From Ovis canadensis (taxonomy: Eukaryota > Chordata > Mammalia > Artiodactyla > Bovidae): 64,000 bases of DNA. Under the pieces are notes generated by a model. It saw only the letters and a list, made by a program, of their open reading frames with translations. It had not been told where the DNA came from and did not search any database. Position numbers and translations under genes: made by a program. Shown in pieces: positions 34,795 through 46,717 of the stretch. The stretch is taken from contig NC_091251.1 in the NCBI RefSeq assembly GCF_042477335.2, forward strand, positions 90,969,501 to 91,033,500. The letters are read 5' to 3'. Numbering within the stretch: position 1 is the first letter of the stretch; every line of letters begins with the position of its first letter.

Positions 34795-34985
34795 TCAGAG
34801 TCGAACCAGTCCAGTTCAAATACTGGCTCGCTGTGTGATCTCCAGCAAGTGGCTCAACCTCTCTGAGCCTCAGCTTCCTCACTTGAGAAATGAGGATAAC
34901 ATAGGACCTTACCTCACAGGTTGTTCTGCAGATGAACAGTGATAACTAACCACTTATCAAGCACTTATTCTATGTGAGATGGCAC
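34795..34985. mobile_element. MIR-class fragment
   Basis: 'ccagttcaaatactggctcg' with 'gagcctcagcttcctcactt' is a well-preserved MIR. Confidence 0.7.
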
Positions 34986-35092
34986 ACTAAGGGCTTCTCA
35001 GGAGTGACATGAGGTCACGCACGTAGTCCTGGATCGCTGCCGGCAAGGAGTGAGGTTTGATAATGAGAGCCCCAGTTGTTATCATTTCACAA

Positions 35093-35107
35093 TCGCCCCC
35101 TGGTGCT
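35093..35107 (-). promoter_or_regulatory. CTCF-like motif, reverse
   Basis: The minus strand reads AGCACCAGGGGGCGA, a strong CTCF core match. Confidence 0.5.
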
Positions 35108-35798
35108 TTGCACAGGCGGGTGCGTTCAGTAGACAGGAGGGGCTTAGCAAGCCCTCAGCACACAGGAAGCACTCAATAAAAGATGGCCTTTATTATTAAG
35201 ACAGAAGGGACCCTTGTGAAGAGTTCCTGCAGCAAGAAGTGGGGGAGGGTGGGCTGAGACCAGGGCGCACCGGCTTCTCCCCAGGCGGGCCAGGCCCTGT
35301 GCTGCCTACTTAGCCATTGCCCGAGCTGCGACGTCAGCTCTTACTCACCCTTCCCAGAGAGCTGCTAATTAGCCTCCTCACAGCCAGGAGCTCCCCAGAT
35401 GAAAGGTGCCTAATACACATGCAAGGCGTGACCCCCATATTTATAACCAAGGTTCCCTTGGGTGAGGAAGGCCCGGAGGCGGGGAGACAGGCTAGATCAG
35501 GGCCTCACCTTCTTTATGGCAGAGGTTCTCAGGGAAGGGAGCTGCGCTGGGGTGGTTGCAAGCCTGAGAAAAAGGCTTCAGGGCAGTGGGTGTGGGACAC
35601 CCAGGTCTTGGGAGTGGGAGGAGCTGGGTGGTTGAGGGGGAAGAATGCTCCAGGCGTCAGGCTGCAACTCAGACCTGGAGCTCAAGGTGGGGATGGTGAT
35701 AGCCCTAACCTCACAGCACTTAGGACAGTAGGCCTGCCACCCTCTGGCCTTTGCTCCTTCCGCAGACATTTATTAAGCACCTACGCTGCACCTGCTTC

Positions 35799-36708
35799 AT
35801 GGCAAATAGATGGGGAAACAATGGAAACTGTCAGACTTTATTTTTCTGGGCCCCAAAATCACTGCAGATGGTGATTGCAGCCATGAAATTAAAAGACGCT
35901 TACTCCTTGGAAGGAAAGTTATGACCAACCTAGACAGCATATTAAAAAGCAGAGACATTTCTTTGTCAACAAAGGTCCATCTAGTCAAGGCTATGGTTTT
36001 TCCAGTGGTCAGGTATGGATGTGACAGTTGGACTATAAAGAAAGCTGCTGCTGCTAAGTCGCTTCAGTCATGTCTGACTCTGTGTGACCCCATAGACTGC
36101 AGCTCACCAGGCTCCGCCGTCCCTGGGATTCTCCAGGCAAGAACACTGGAGTGGGTTGCCATTTCCTTCTCCAATGCATGAAAGTGAAAAGTGAAAGTGA
36201 AGTCACTTAGTCGTGTCCGACTCTTCATGACCCCATGGACTGCAGCCTACCAGGTTCCTCCACCCATGGGATTTTCCAGGCAAGAGTACTGGAGTGAGTT
36301 GCCATTGCCTTCTCCAAAGAAAGCTGAGCACCGAAGAATTGATGCTTTTGAACTGTGGTGTTGGAGAAGACTCTTGAGAGTCCCTTGGACTGCAAGGAGA
36401 TCCAACCAGTCAATCCTAAAGGAAATCAGTCCTGAATATTCATTGGAAAGACTGATGCTTAAGCGGAAACTCCAAAACTTTGGCCACCTGATATGAAGAG
36501 CTGACTCATTTGAAAACACCTTGATGCTGGGAAAGATTGGAAGGCAGGAGGAGAAGGGGACGACAGAGAATGAGATGGCTGGATGGCATCAACAACTCAA
36601 TGGACATGGGTTTAGGTGAACTCCGGGAGTTGGGGATGGACAGGGAGGCCCGTGCTGCAGTTCATGAGGTTGCAGAGTCGAACACGACTGAGCAACTGAA
36701 CTGAACTC
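35799..36708 (+). mobile_element. BovB (RTE) LINE, 3' part of the reverse-transcriptase ORF
   Basis: The plus strand encodes the C-terminal end of the BovB polyprotein. The segment before the interruption stays open for about 78 codons (GPKITADGDCSHEIKRR..., ending SWTIKKA). It resumes after a Bov-A2 insertion with the RIDAFELWCW motif, then meets a stop where CGA has become TGA near 36494. The 3' end is the usual tail. It appears to split an older MIR/L2-like repeat whose two halves flank it (about 35762-35795 and 36709-36870). It has no coding capacity as it stands. Confidence 0.85.
36048..36315 (-). mobile_element. Bov-A2 dimeric SINE inside BovB
   Basis: Two BovA monomers joined by the 'gaaagtgaaaagtgaaagtg' linker. 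The 11-base duplication AAAGAAAGCTG occurs exactly at 36037-36047 and 36316-36326, so this is a target-site duplication made when Bov-A2 entered the BovB copy. Confidence 0.9.
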
Positions 36709-38461
36709 TGTGCCAGGCACTGAGTGTGCTGGAAATACCAACATGGACACACCAGATCAAGCAGACCTCCCCACCGTGGACTCACATTATGTGTGGAAGA
36801 CAGACAAGAAACACAAGCACCGAGCGACCCCTGATACTCTCCCTGACGGTATCTGCACTGTGAACAAGACAGGACTGGGGTACAGGGATATGACAGGGGT
36901 GACACGCCAAATGCAGCGGTCACACGCACTTGCCAAGGCAGGTCTGGGCAGATTCAGAAACAGACCGAGGTTGAAGGACCAGCCCAAAGCTGCCCAGCAA
37001 ATGCAAGGCTGGAGCCTGGGTCCGCAGCACAGGAACCTTGATCACAGCTGGTGAGGCAGCCGTGGAAGTCTCCTTTACCTCTGGTTAAAGGAGGAGCTCG
37101 CTGCCTGGCCTCCTCTGTGCACCGCCCGGCCCTGTGCACTGGCCACAGTCTGGAGTTGGGGGAGCAGGGGGCAGCGAGGGTTACGGCTGCTAGGCCTCAC
37201 ATCAGCCTCACATCTCTCTCCATTATCCCAACCGCCCGGCGAGGCCAGCAGCAACCCCATAATGATCACTCAGGTGAGAGTCGCATACCAGGAAACGAAC
37301 CCTCCTAGAGTGGACAGTTCAGCAGCATTTAGCACGTGCCCAGGGTGCAACCCCCAGCTCTGCAGAGCTGCAGCTCATTCTCTCCAGCCCAGAAGAGAAC
37401 TCGTGAGTCTCAAGCAGTTGCTCTCCATCCCCTCTCCCCGCAGCCCCTGGAAACCACCAGTCTACCCTCCATCTCTATGGATTCGCCTGTTGGGGATGCA
37501 TCCTGTACCCAGACCTTTAGGCCTGGCTTCGGTCACAGGACCTGTGTTCAAGGCTCACCCACACTATAGTACTCTGTTTTTTGGCTGAATACTATTCCAT
37601 TGTATGTAAGCATCTCTGTAAGCAGTTTACAGACACGGAAGCACTCAAACCAGCAACGCCCAAAGGTCACAGCCAGTCCACACAAGATTGGATCCCAGCT
37701 TGAGTCCACACGGGCCGTTTCCGGAGCGGGCCTGCTCCCCGGAGCCTGGGCCCAAGTCCCAGGCTGGGAGAGGGCTGCCTCTGGGAGTGGACTCCGGCTC
37801 CCCCAGGTGCGGCCCCGCCTCTTCTCAGCACAGGTTCTCAGGTGTGGGTGAGGTGGCCTCCCAGTCACCCTGCTCTAGGTCGGCCCAGAGCGTGGCTGAA
37901 GAGGCTGCCTCCTTGAGTGGAATTCCACCTCAGGGCACTCCTGGGCCCCAAACACTCCCTCTCAGCTGGGTCACGAGGCTGGCAGGCACCTCAATGCAGG
38001 GGCAGCCTGATGGGCTGGCTGACGGCCCTGGGCAGAGCTCCCGGCCCACCCAGCAAGTAGATACCTCGACCCACAAGCATTTATTAAGCACCCATTCTTT
38101 GCTAGGTGGCATGTGGCTCCTGCCTTTACAGTGCCTCCCTTGCTGAGGAAGGTACCAACCCCTGCACAGAAAGTGGGTTCTAGGACCCAGTAACAGAACG
38201 GAGTGGGGGAGTCCCTGACCTTGGTCAAGAAGGCTGCACATGTGCCAGCCCTGCCAGCCTCCCTCTACAGGGAAGGTGGAGGGGACAAGGCAGGCTACAC
38301 AGAGACCACTGGGATACCCACCCAGGATACCCACCTGGGCTCCTCGATGCCCCAGCAGGATATGGTATTCACTGTCCATGTACCCTGACCTGACCGCTTG
38401 CCCGCCTAGCATCCATTCACTCATTCACTCATCCCATTGTGTTGGCCAGTGCCCGTCTACG
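36709..38461. other. Intergenic, no gene seen
   Basis: An old MIR/L2-like tail at the left and an L1 antisense piece near 37.4-37.6 kb. The rest is GC-moderate unique DNA with no gene signal. Confidence 0.5.
37395..37620 (-). mobile_element. Old L1 3'-region fragment (antisense)
   Basis: 'ggaaaccaccagtctaccct' through 'tactattccattgtatgtaa' is an L1M-type 3' region in reverse complement. Confidence 0.6.
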
Positions 38462-38483
38462 GTGTGTGTGTGTGTGTGTGTGT
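38462..38483. repeat. TG dinucleotide microsatellite
   Basis: About ten TG units lie immediately beside the 3' end of a reverse Bov-tA SINE, a common place for microsatellite growth. Confidence 0.85.
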
Positions 38484-38692
38484 TAAGTCACTTCAGTTGT
38501 GTCTGACTCTTTGCGACTCTATGGACTGTAGCCCCCCCAGGCTCCTCTGTTCATGGGTTTCTCCAGGCAAGAAAACGAGTGGGTTGCCATGCCCTCCTCC
38601 AGGGCATCTGACCAACCCAGAGATCGAACCTGGGTCTCTTACATCTCCTGCATTGGCAGATGGGTTCTTTGACACTAGCACCACCTGGGAAG
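38484..38692 (-). mobile_element. Bov-tA SINE
   Basis: 'ttaagtcacttcagttgtgt' to 'tagcaccacctgggaag', reverse orientation, full length. Confidence 0.88.
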
Positions 38693-40746
38693 AGGATACA
38701 ACATTTTTTAAAAATGTCGAATAGTCCTTGCCTTTAGGAGTGTGAAGCCAAGTGGACTCTGCAAACTAACAGTGGCCATGTGGCCTGGTGCAAGGAGCCC
38801 AGAGCCAGGGCCCCCACTCTGTGGGCAGCGACTGCTCTAGCGTGAGTGTGAGCGGCTCCCCCGCATCCTGCAGCTGAGCCCATTTCTAGACGATAAGCTC
38901 CTCACCCCAGACACGTACACTCCCCCCATCCATACACACGATAGTTTCACTTAGCAAATCAGGCTGAAAACATGGGCCTGGGGGGCTTTGGGTTCCTTAG
39001 CCACTACCCCTACCTGCATTTCTATCCAGGATCCAGAAGGATTCCGCCAGCCAGGAAATGTCCCCCTAAAGTTCCCCTGAAGACTCGCAGAGGGGAGGGA
39101 AGGACCCCCCAGAGCCCCTAAAGGGCACCATTGCATGGCTCCTGAAGGCTGCCCTGGGGGGTGCTGGGCTGAGCTGAATGACTAGGGAATTCCCCCAGGC
39201 TAGTACACGGCCCCTGCCCACAGTGGCCTCCTCTCAGTGCCAGGCACAAGCTCAGTATGGCACATGCATTTCTTAAACCACTAAGATTTTTATCAGTGAC
39301 CAGCCCAAGGTGCCAGGACCAGTGGAGAGTTTGCACTGTGGTCTGATGCACCCCGAAGTCCACACCCACAGTTGTACACATTATCCCCAAGACAAGGCTG
39401 GTATCCAACACTCCCCCACGTGCCTGGCAGCCTCCTGACTGTCTGCGGGAGAGGGAAGTGACCCCCTTTAACATCTAGTCCCACCCCAACCTGTTGCTGC
39501 TGGCTCCCCTCGCTCACCCCAACTGACTCTTCCTGCAGTCACGAAGTGGCTTCCGCTCCCGAGGAGCCCTCAGAGGGCCTATGGAAGGAAGAGAATGAGG
39601 TGGGGATGGACAGATCCATGTATAGGCCTCAGAGGGGAGGGGAAATGACCCTTTGAGGGGTCAGATGCTCTAGGCCGCCCCACTCTCCACAGCTGTCATG
39701 CAGACCTTGCAGCAAAAGGGAAGGGAGAAAGCTGGTTCTTCCAGGTGTCTTAGCTGAACTGATGCAACCCCAGAGTGCCCTGCAGGCCAGAAGGCAGAGG
39801 AAGGGGTGCGTGGGAAGGTGGTGATTATCGACCTCCATTTCAGGGCTGGGTGTGAGGGCCACCTGCCCAGGGAGCACAGCCTGGCCAAGAGGCAGGGATG
39901 AGCCCCTGCCTGTCCTGGGTATAGCCTGAGGCACAGGGCAGCCATGGGAAACAGGCCAAGTGGAGTCCCCACAGCCAGAACATGGCCACTGAGAGGCCCA
40001 GTGACCACAACCGCATTCCCTGGGCTCTGGTTAAAGCACCTTAATTAATCCCGAAGCCAATCTTTATGCCCACCGTGGGAGGAAGAGGGTCCCTGTTTTA
40101 CAGATGAGGAGACTGAGGCTCAGAGATTTGAGAAATGTTCCCATTTCTGGAAACAGTACAGTCAGGATTCACATCTGGTCTCTCTGACCCCAAAAGCTTT
40201 GCCCTCGGTCACTTAGAGCTTCCCTAATGGCTGGGTTCAGGGCCAAGACCGGCAACTGAGCTGTTCAGACACCCTCTAGATGAGAGGGTGAGCGGACAAG
40301 CGCATGGACAAGTGGGCAGTGGGCAGCATGAGTGAGGGCAGAAGCATCTCCACTTCCACGGCCACCGAGCTGCTGAGCAAGTGGACAGGTGGGCAGGTAG
40401 ACTATGGTAGGACAGCTAAAGGGCCCAGAAGGGAAAAGAAACCACTGCTCCATCCAACGGCCTCTGGAGGACAGGAAGCAACAGGGGCTCTGGGAAGCTG
40501 GTGGCCCATCTGGGGCTGGCTGACCGTGAGGACTACCCTGTAGATCTCCCTCCTGAGACAGCAAGTCTCCAAAACAAGGGGCCCTGCCCACCAGGCACAC
40601 ACACTCCATGACCAAGCACCGGGCCGGCCTGGTCAGTCATCGACCGGCCATCGCTCGATTGCGTAAGAGGACCCCAGGCCAGGTGTTGACCTGCCAACCC
40701 CTGCTGGGAGGAAAAGAGGAACAAGAGATCCATTGGTCCTTCCCGA

Positions 40747-40794
40747 GGTGGAGGTGGGGGTGGTGGCCGAGGTGGAGGTGGCGGTGGTGGCCGA
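40747..40794 (+). repeat. Two-copy 24-base tandem repeat
   Basis: The unit starting GGTGGAGGTGG and ending TGGTGGCCGA occurs twice, with one difference (GGGGG versus GGCGG in the middle). Confidence 0.85.
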
Positions 40795-41310
40795 GAGGGC
40801 CTTGCTGCTGCCTCCTGCAGAGAGGTAGGCCTGGCCAGGACAGCAGCTCTGCCCTGCAGCCGCCGGGCCCTGGGGTCAGTGCCCAGGCCTGTTTGCCTAA
40901 GGGATTGGGTGCAAGCTGGCATGGAGTAGCTCACCAGGGGCTGGGGGAGTAGGGGATGGGGGGAGACCTGAGGTCCAAGGAGGTAACAGGGCTGTGAAGG
41001 GTGGGGTCAGGGTGCACAGGAAGCCGTTCGACAGCTTGGTTCCCTACCCTGTGCCCACCAGCCTGTGTGAACCCCCTGTGCCAAGGAAATCTTTAAGGGG
41101 ACAGAAACCAGCACAGCCCTCCTTGGCCTTTCCATGCGGGGTTCCTCGGGCTTCTTAGCCCCTTATCCCCAAATGAGGACCTTCTGGAAACTGTACTCCT
41201 TTGGAAAATGCCACAGAGGTCAGTTTGGACCCTGAGCTGGGCAGCAGTGAGAGGCAGGGTTGGGGGCAGGGAATGGCCCAGCTTCAACACAAGCCCTGAA
41301 GAGGAGGCGT

Positions 41311-41325
41311 GCACCCCCTGGTGGC
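41311..41325 (-). promoter_or_regulatory. CTCF-like motif, reverse
   Basis: The minus strand reads GCCACCAGGGGGTGC. The plus-strand text 'ccctggtggctcagtg' also resembles the Bov-tA tRNA head, so it may be a relic SINE head; no SINE body follows. Confidence 0.45.
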
Positions 41326-42023
41326 TCAGTGTGGAATAGACGTGTGGAAGCACACTCCCAGACAGGACTTCTAGGAGCGCAGCCTCCACGCAGCCTCCTA
41401 CAGGCTCTCAGTTCAGGAGCATCTAAATAACCCATAGTTTCCTAAGACAGAGGAGGGGAGTGATACAACTTACACAAAAGGTCATTGTGAGGATTGCACA
41501 ATATGCGCAGTCCTCTCAGCGTGACATTCTGCAAATAATAATGACACAGTGACTCAGGAGGTAGGTGTTCATTGTTTCCAGTTTTCATGAAATGGGGGCT
41601 TGCTCAGAAGCACTCAAATAGTAACTGGCAGAACCCAGATTTGAACCTAGGTGGGATGCCAAGCTTGTACTGTGTTTTAGGCACTATAACCACTCAGATC
41701 TTAACCAGAGACCGTTTCCAGCCAATGGGTAGCTTTTTCTCTCCTGTCTCCTGCTTCCAAGAGACTGCACTGATGGGGAGAAGACAGAGAAATGAATCTT
41801 CCTCTTCACATGTTCAAAGGGTCAGTGTTTAATCTTTGCATGTCCTGCACTTTACAAAGGACTTTCCCCTCTGTTATCTCACTTGCACTTTACACCAGCC
41901 CGGTGAGGGAGGGGGCTGTGGCCCCTACAACATGCAACCCTAAAGTCGGTGGTTCACGTAACTTCCAGCCCTGCACCCACATAAGCCCCACCTGGGGCCA
42001 AATCCAATACCCAATATTCCTGT

Positions 42024-42880
42024 AAAAATCCACTCACAGAAAATATTTGCAAAACATATGTGACGAGGGACCAGTATTCAGGGTATAGGAAGAACTCATA
42101 TAACTCAGAAGTAAAAAGACAACCCCACCTAAAGATAGACGGAAGATTTGAACAAACACTTCTCAAAAGAAGACATGTGAATGGCCAATAAGCACATAAA
42201 AGAAGATAATCATCATTAGTCATCATTAGGAAGTATAAAATAACACATTATACACCCACCACCACGGTGGAAATCGAAAAGCCTAACAAAGCCACATGCT
42301 AATGAGACTGTTAACAGGAACACTCGTACATTGTTGGTAAATGTATAAAATTGTACAACCACCCTGGAAAAAAGTCTAGTAATTTCTTATAAAAACGAAA
42401 CCTATACCTCTTCCATGACCCAGCAATTACACTTCTTAGGTGTTTACCCAAGAGAAATGAGGATATATGTTCACAAAAAAGACTCATAGGGGAATGTTCC
42501 TAGTAGCCTTATTCATAATAACCAAAAACCCAGAAACAGGCCAGCAGATGTACAGACCGTGGCATACCGACATGAGAGCACACTTCTCAGCAACAAACAG
42601 GGACGAATTTCTGATATACCCGACACAAAATCAAAATCATTATGTGAGTGACGAAAGTATTACATAAGATAACCTATTGTCTGATCCTATCCATATGGAG
42701 TTCTAAAACTGGCAGAATAATCTATGGTGGGAAAATAATCACAATGGCAGTTGCCTGTAGGGGCTAGGGTAGGGATTGACTGGGGAGAGAACTTTCTAGT
42801 TGCCAGTAATACTTTATATCTTGATTGGAGTCTAGTTTCATTATTAGATGCATTCACTGAAAATTCGAAGAGACAGTTGT
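42024..42880 (+). mobile_element. Old L1 3' end, sense
   Basis: 'cttctcaaaagaagacatgt', 'cagcaattacacttcttagg' and 'taaccaaaaacccagaaaca' are L1 ORF2-end and 3'UTR phrases in order. Many substitutions; not coding. Confidence 0.8.
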
Positions 42881-42921
42881 TAGGAACTTTTCATGGTATA
42901 TAACCCTTTTTTTTTTTTTTT

Positions 42922-43135
42922 GCTTTCCTGGTGGCTCAGCAGTACGGAATCTGACTGCCAATGCAGGAGATACCGGTTCGATCTCTGGGTCGGGAAGATC
43001 CCCTGGAGAAGGAAATGGCAACACTCTCCAGTATTCTTGCCTGGGAAATCTCATGGACAGAGAAGCCTGGCAGGCTATAGTCCATGGGATCCCAAAGAGT
43101 CGGACACGACTTACTGACTAAACAGCAATGACAAC
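42922..43135 (+). mobile_element. Bov-tA SINE
   Basis: 'ctttcctggtggctcagcag' to 'cggacacgacttactgact', full length, next to the L1 3' end and preceded by a T tract. Confidence 0.9.
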
Positions 43136-43264
43136 AACAAAACTTCTTTTACCTCAAAGGAAAAAAAAATTATAAACAAATCCTGAATTCTAGTTAACAA
43201 CTTGCACATGGAAACATTAAGGAGGACGTGTGCCCCAACCCGTCTCTGCAGCCCTCCTTCTGCT

Positions 43265-43450
43265 TGCCCCACCAAACTGGTTACTGCTGACAGCTGGGCT
43301 TCTCCAGCACCAAGAAGCAAGCAGATCACCAGGACAGCCTCATAAGCTCCTTCTGAGTGACTGCACCTGGGCTGGGGCCCAAGCGTCTGCATCTCTAACA
43401 AGCTCCAGGTGATGCTGCTGCCGGTCCTCGGACCACACTGTGAGTAGCAA
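43265..43450. mobile_element. MER5A-like hAT-Charlie element
   Basis: 'ctctaacaagctccaggtga' followed by 'cggaccacactgtgagtagc' is the MER5A end. Confidence 0.6.
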
Positions 43451-44401
43451 AGACTTTGCATGTTACCTTCTGACAAAGATAATTCCTATATCGGGATCCA
43501 CCAAATGAAGGTCGCCCCAGAGGCCTGGCTCATGTCCCAGATCTAAACAAACCTCAGTGGGGCCTCAGTTATTGACACACTTCACTGAGGAAACCTAACA
43601 TGCACCAGTGGCAGTCCTCTAAGACAGCTGGAGCTAGCTTACCTGGCCCTAGAAAAGGGTCTGCTGGCCTTAAAAGGAAACCCTCACCTCATAGCCAGTC
43701 ATGCTCGGTATCCTTGTTGCTACTTCTAATGCTCGATGAAACCCTTGCCCCAGAATCCTCAGGAAGGGTGCTCCACCCCTTGTGAGGCCATATACTCCCC
43801 CAGCCCACAGAGTGTCTTCCCTTGAATAAAGGACGCTAAAGCTCATTAGGAAATTGTTTTATTTTCATCACCGGACACTTCCTGCGTCTTCTCTTTTGCT
43901 GCCACTGTTCCCCTTTCCTGCTTGCCTTGCCTTGCCCACCCTGTGATTGGTCCTCTGAGTGGCCACCCATTTCCCACCTTTCCCCACCTTCCTCTTCCAG
44001 GAGGTGACAACTGCTAATGATGATGATGAATGACAGCGACAACAACCATCTGTGACACTTACTCGGTGCTAGGACTGTGCTGCGCACTTTACAAGCATCG
44101 CTCTGTGATTAATCCTTTTCACAGCCCTATGAAGTTGATGCTAATGTTGTCCCCATTTTACAGATGAGGAAACTGAGGTACAGAGAGGTCACACGTTTGC
44201 CCAAGGTCCCAATGTCTTGGTCATCTGGATGTGTCCTCTGGCCCCAATTACTACCAGCCTCATGGCAACAACTGTTGTGTCTGCATGGGCACACTCACAC
44301 ACCTGTTTTCCCTCTCCTCTGACATCATGTTGTCTTTGAAAGTAGGGACAATGCTGTCCCCCTCCGTCCTCCCCAGCCCCTCACCCTCATCAGCATGCAG
44401 C
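43451..44401. other. Intergenic with MIR remnant
   Basis: No gene was seen. A MIR-like stretch lies at about 44.04-44.22 kb ('ttacagatgaggaaactgag'). Confidence 0.5.
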
Positions 44402-44600
44402 CATGCTAAGCCGCTTCAGTCATGCCTGACTCTTTGCGACCCTATGGACTGTAGCCCACCAGGCTCCTCTGTCCATGAGATTCTCCAGGCAGCAATATTG
44501 GAGTGGCTTGCCAAGCCCTCCTCCAGGGGATCTTCCCAACCCAGGAGTCAAACCCACGTCTCTTAGGTCACCTGCGTTGGCAGGCGGGTTCTTTGCCTCT
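44402..44600 (-). mobile_element. Bov-tA SINE
   Basis: 'catgctaagccgcttcagtc' to 'gttggcaggcgggttctttg', reverse orientation. Confidence 0.88.
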
Positions 44601-45696
44601 AGAGCCTTTGCCACACCAGGGTCTCTTGTTCAAAATGGAACATGACGCAAGTCTCAGCCCACCTGTCATGGGGGCCACGGATGCCCCACTCGTCCTCCCA
44701 CAGGGTGCTGGAATGGGCGCCCCCCCAGCTTGGAGCTCCCCCTGTGGAGCGGGCCTCCCAGGCCACCCCTTCCGGTTCAGCCCATCTCTGCTCCTAGCTC
44801 CTTTGAGTCTTCCCTCCCATCCCAGGGTGTCCAGAGCCTGAAGCAGCCAGCCTGGGCGCCCCTGCACCTGCCCTCTGAAGGAGACCCCACCAAAGCTCCT
44901 CTGCTCCCGCCCCACACACTATCCCCTGCACCACAGGCTCTGTGAGAGCAGGGAGGGACCAGGCCTCTCCGTCACAGCTGTGTCCCCAGTGGCATTTAGT
45001 CACAGTAGGTAGAAGGGTCTCCAGGGCTGGACTGAGATCGGAGCAGAGCTCAGGTTGGAGGTTCCCCGCTACCCCGCCCCGCGAGTAACCTTGCCAGCCG
45101 CTCGGTATCTCCATCACTTTCCAGCCTAGACCAGAGGCATCTCCCTCGTGGAGCCCTAACCACGTCCCGCAGTTCCCAGCCCTCCCCCGCACCCGCTCCA
45201 TCCTCCCGCAAGGCCCTGCCTGGTTTCTCTCCTCCCCCCTAAGACCGAGGAGGGAGGGGATTTTACTTCCCCAGACAACCTCCGCGATGCAGTGTCTCCT
45301 CCTAAGCGGTTAAGGCTAATTGCTCTTCCCAGAAGAAAAGCCTCCGAGGTTTTCCTTGTGGTGAGGTAGGAGGTTTGAAAATTACATGTTCTAGGCAACA
45401 TCGGGTGACTATATTAAGTCCAGTTCACAGTCGGACGGCTACCGGGCAGCACAAGCGCCACCTGCTGGCCCAAAGCAGAATACCGGCGCGGTCCTGGGCG
45501 GGGAGGCCAGCACCGCTACTCTGCGGGGGTGGGGAGTCCTGATTAAGGCACGGCGCACCCCCGGCTCCGCCTTCCCTAACTGTTCTCATTTTAAAAGCCC
45601 CATCTCAACAGTGACGTCTCATTTATCGTGTCCCACGTACACTAATTTTGTAATTTCCAGGGATGGAAAGACTTAAAAACTGCCAGTCACGAGCAC
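44601..45696. other. Moderately GC-rich intergenic DNA
   Basis: No gene was recognised. CpG rises modestly at about 45.06-45.56 kb, around a strong CTCF-like site. Confidence 0.45.
45454..45468 (-). promoter_or_regulatory. CTCF-like motif, reverse
   Basis: The minus strand reads CCAGCAGGTGGCGCT, matching every position of the usual CTCF core consensus, outside any recognised repeat. Confidence 0.65.
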
Positions 45697-45775
45697 ATCA
45701 AGTTGTATACAGTAAATATCTACAGGTTTTTGTTAATCAATCAGACCTCATTAAAGCAGTTTCTTTTTTTTAAAG
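45697..45775 (+). mobile_element. Old L1M 3' end
   Basis: 'acatcaagttgtatacagta' followed by 'aatcagacctcattaaagca' is the characteristic terminal sequence of older L1s. Confidence 0.6.
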
Positions 45776-45911
45776 GTACCAGACACACTATACACATTAG
45801 GCAACGAAAAGACTGTATTTCTATACACGCACATACAAATACACTGAGACATCTAATTGATGGTGATCTCTAATACTTCCTATACCAAATTAGATTAGGC
45901 AGCCTTTATCC

Positions 45912-46118
45912 AATCGTGTTAGTTGCCCACTCTTTGAGACCCCATGGACTGTAGACCACCAGGCTCCTCTGCCAGTGGGATTTTCCAGACAAGAATACTG
46001 GAGTGGGTTACCATTTCCTTCTCCAGGGGATCTTCCCAATCCAGGGATCGAACCCGCGTCTCTTGAGTCTCCTGCATTGGCAAGCAGATTCTTTACCACT
46101 GAGCCACCTGGGAATCCC
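45912..46118 (-). mobile_element. Bov-tA SINE
   Basis: 'gtgttagttgcccactcttt' to 'actgagccacctgggaatcc', reverse orientation, full length. Confidence 0.9.
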
Positions 46119-46596
46119 TTTCATCCTATTAGATTGTCTCACGTTCATCGTTAAACAAACGGCTCTCTCAAACATTACGGTGGGAACATAAATTAGAAGT
46201 GATTTTCAGTCTATCGAATGATGAAAGCACATAGAGTTCAGGAGTCGCATTACTGGCAATGAACTCAGTGCCCCAGACCCCCAAGCGTGAGCCCTGGAGG
46301 GGCAGCACCTGTGGACGGGGAGCGGAGAGGGTAGAGGGTCAGAGGTGACTTGCCAGTGGAGGTGCTCAGTCAGGGAGTAGTTACAGCACCCTCCAATACT
46401 CCAGAGACAGAAAAGTCCAGAAGCATAAAACCACAAATAAGAAGCAAAAAAGAATCACTACATTTCATCGATGCTAAGGTAAAATGTAGTTTTTTTTAAA
46501 ATGTACTAATTTTTCATATTTCATTTCCTCTGAAATCTGAGTATGTTTAACATTCACTGGCAAGTCAATTTATCTGGCAGTTTTTTCTCCCTTCCT

Positions 46597-46717
46597 TTTG
46601 TTTTTGTTTTTTTGGCCGAACCACACAGCATATGGGGATCTTCCAACCAGAGATGGAACTCGTGACCCCTGCAGTGGAAGCATAGAGTCCTAACCACTGG
46701 ACCCCCAGGGAATTCCC
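46597..46717 (-). mobile_element. CHR-type SINE, short copy
   Basis: 'tttttttggccgaaccacac' to 'ggacccccagggaattcc', reverse orientation. Confidence 0.7.

Larger units (their letters stand above)
38693..42023. other. Intergenic, no gene seen
   Basis: Mostly unique DNA with MIR-like fragments near 40.08-40.22 and 41.54-41.70 kb and a small 24-base tandem duplication at 40747-40794. Confidence 0.5.

Noticed and set aside
36048-36315. Two separate BovA insertions side by side
   Set aside because: The linker and single outer target duplication show one dimeric Bov-A2 element rather than two events.
42922-43000. tRNA-Glu-like heads of Bov-tA and CHR SINEs as tRNA genes
   Set aside because: They have the A/B-box remnants of SINE promoters but lack intact cloverleaf arms and are attached to SINE bodies.
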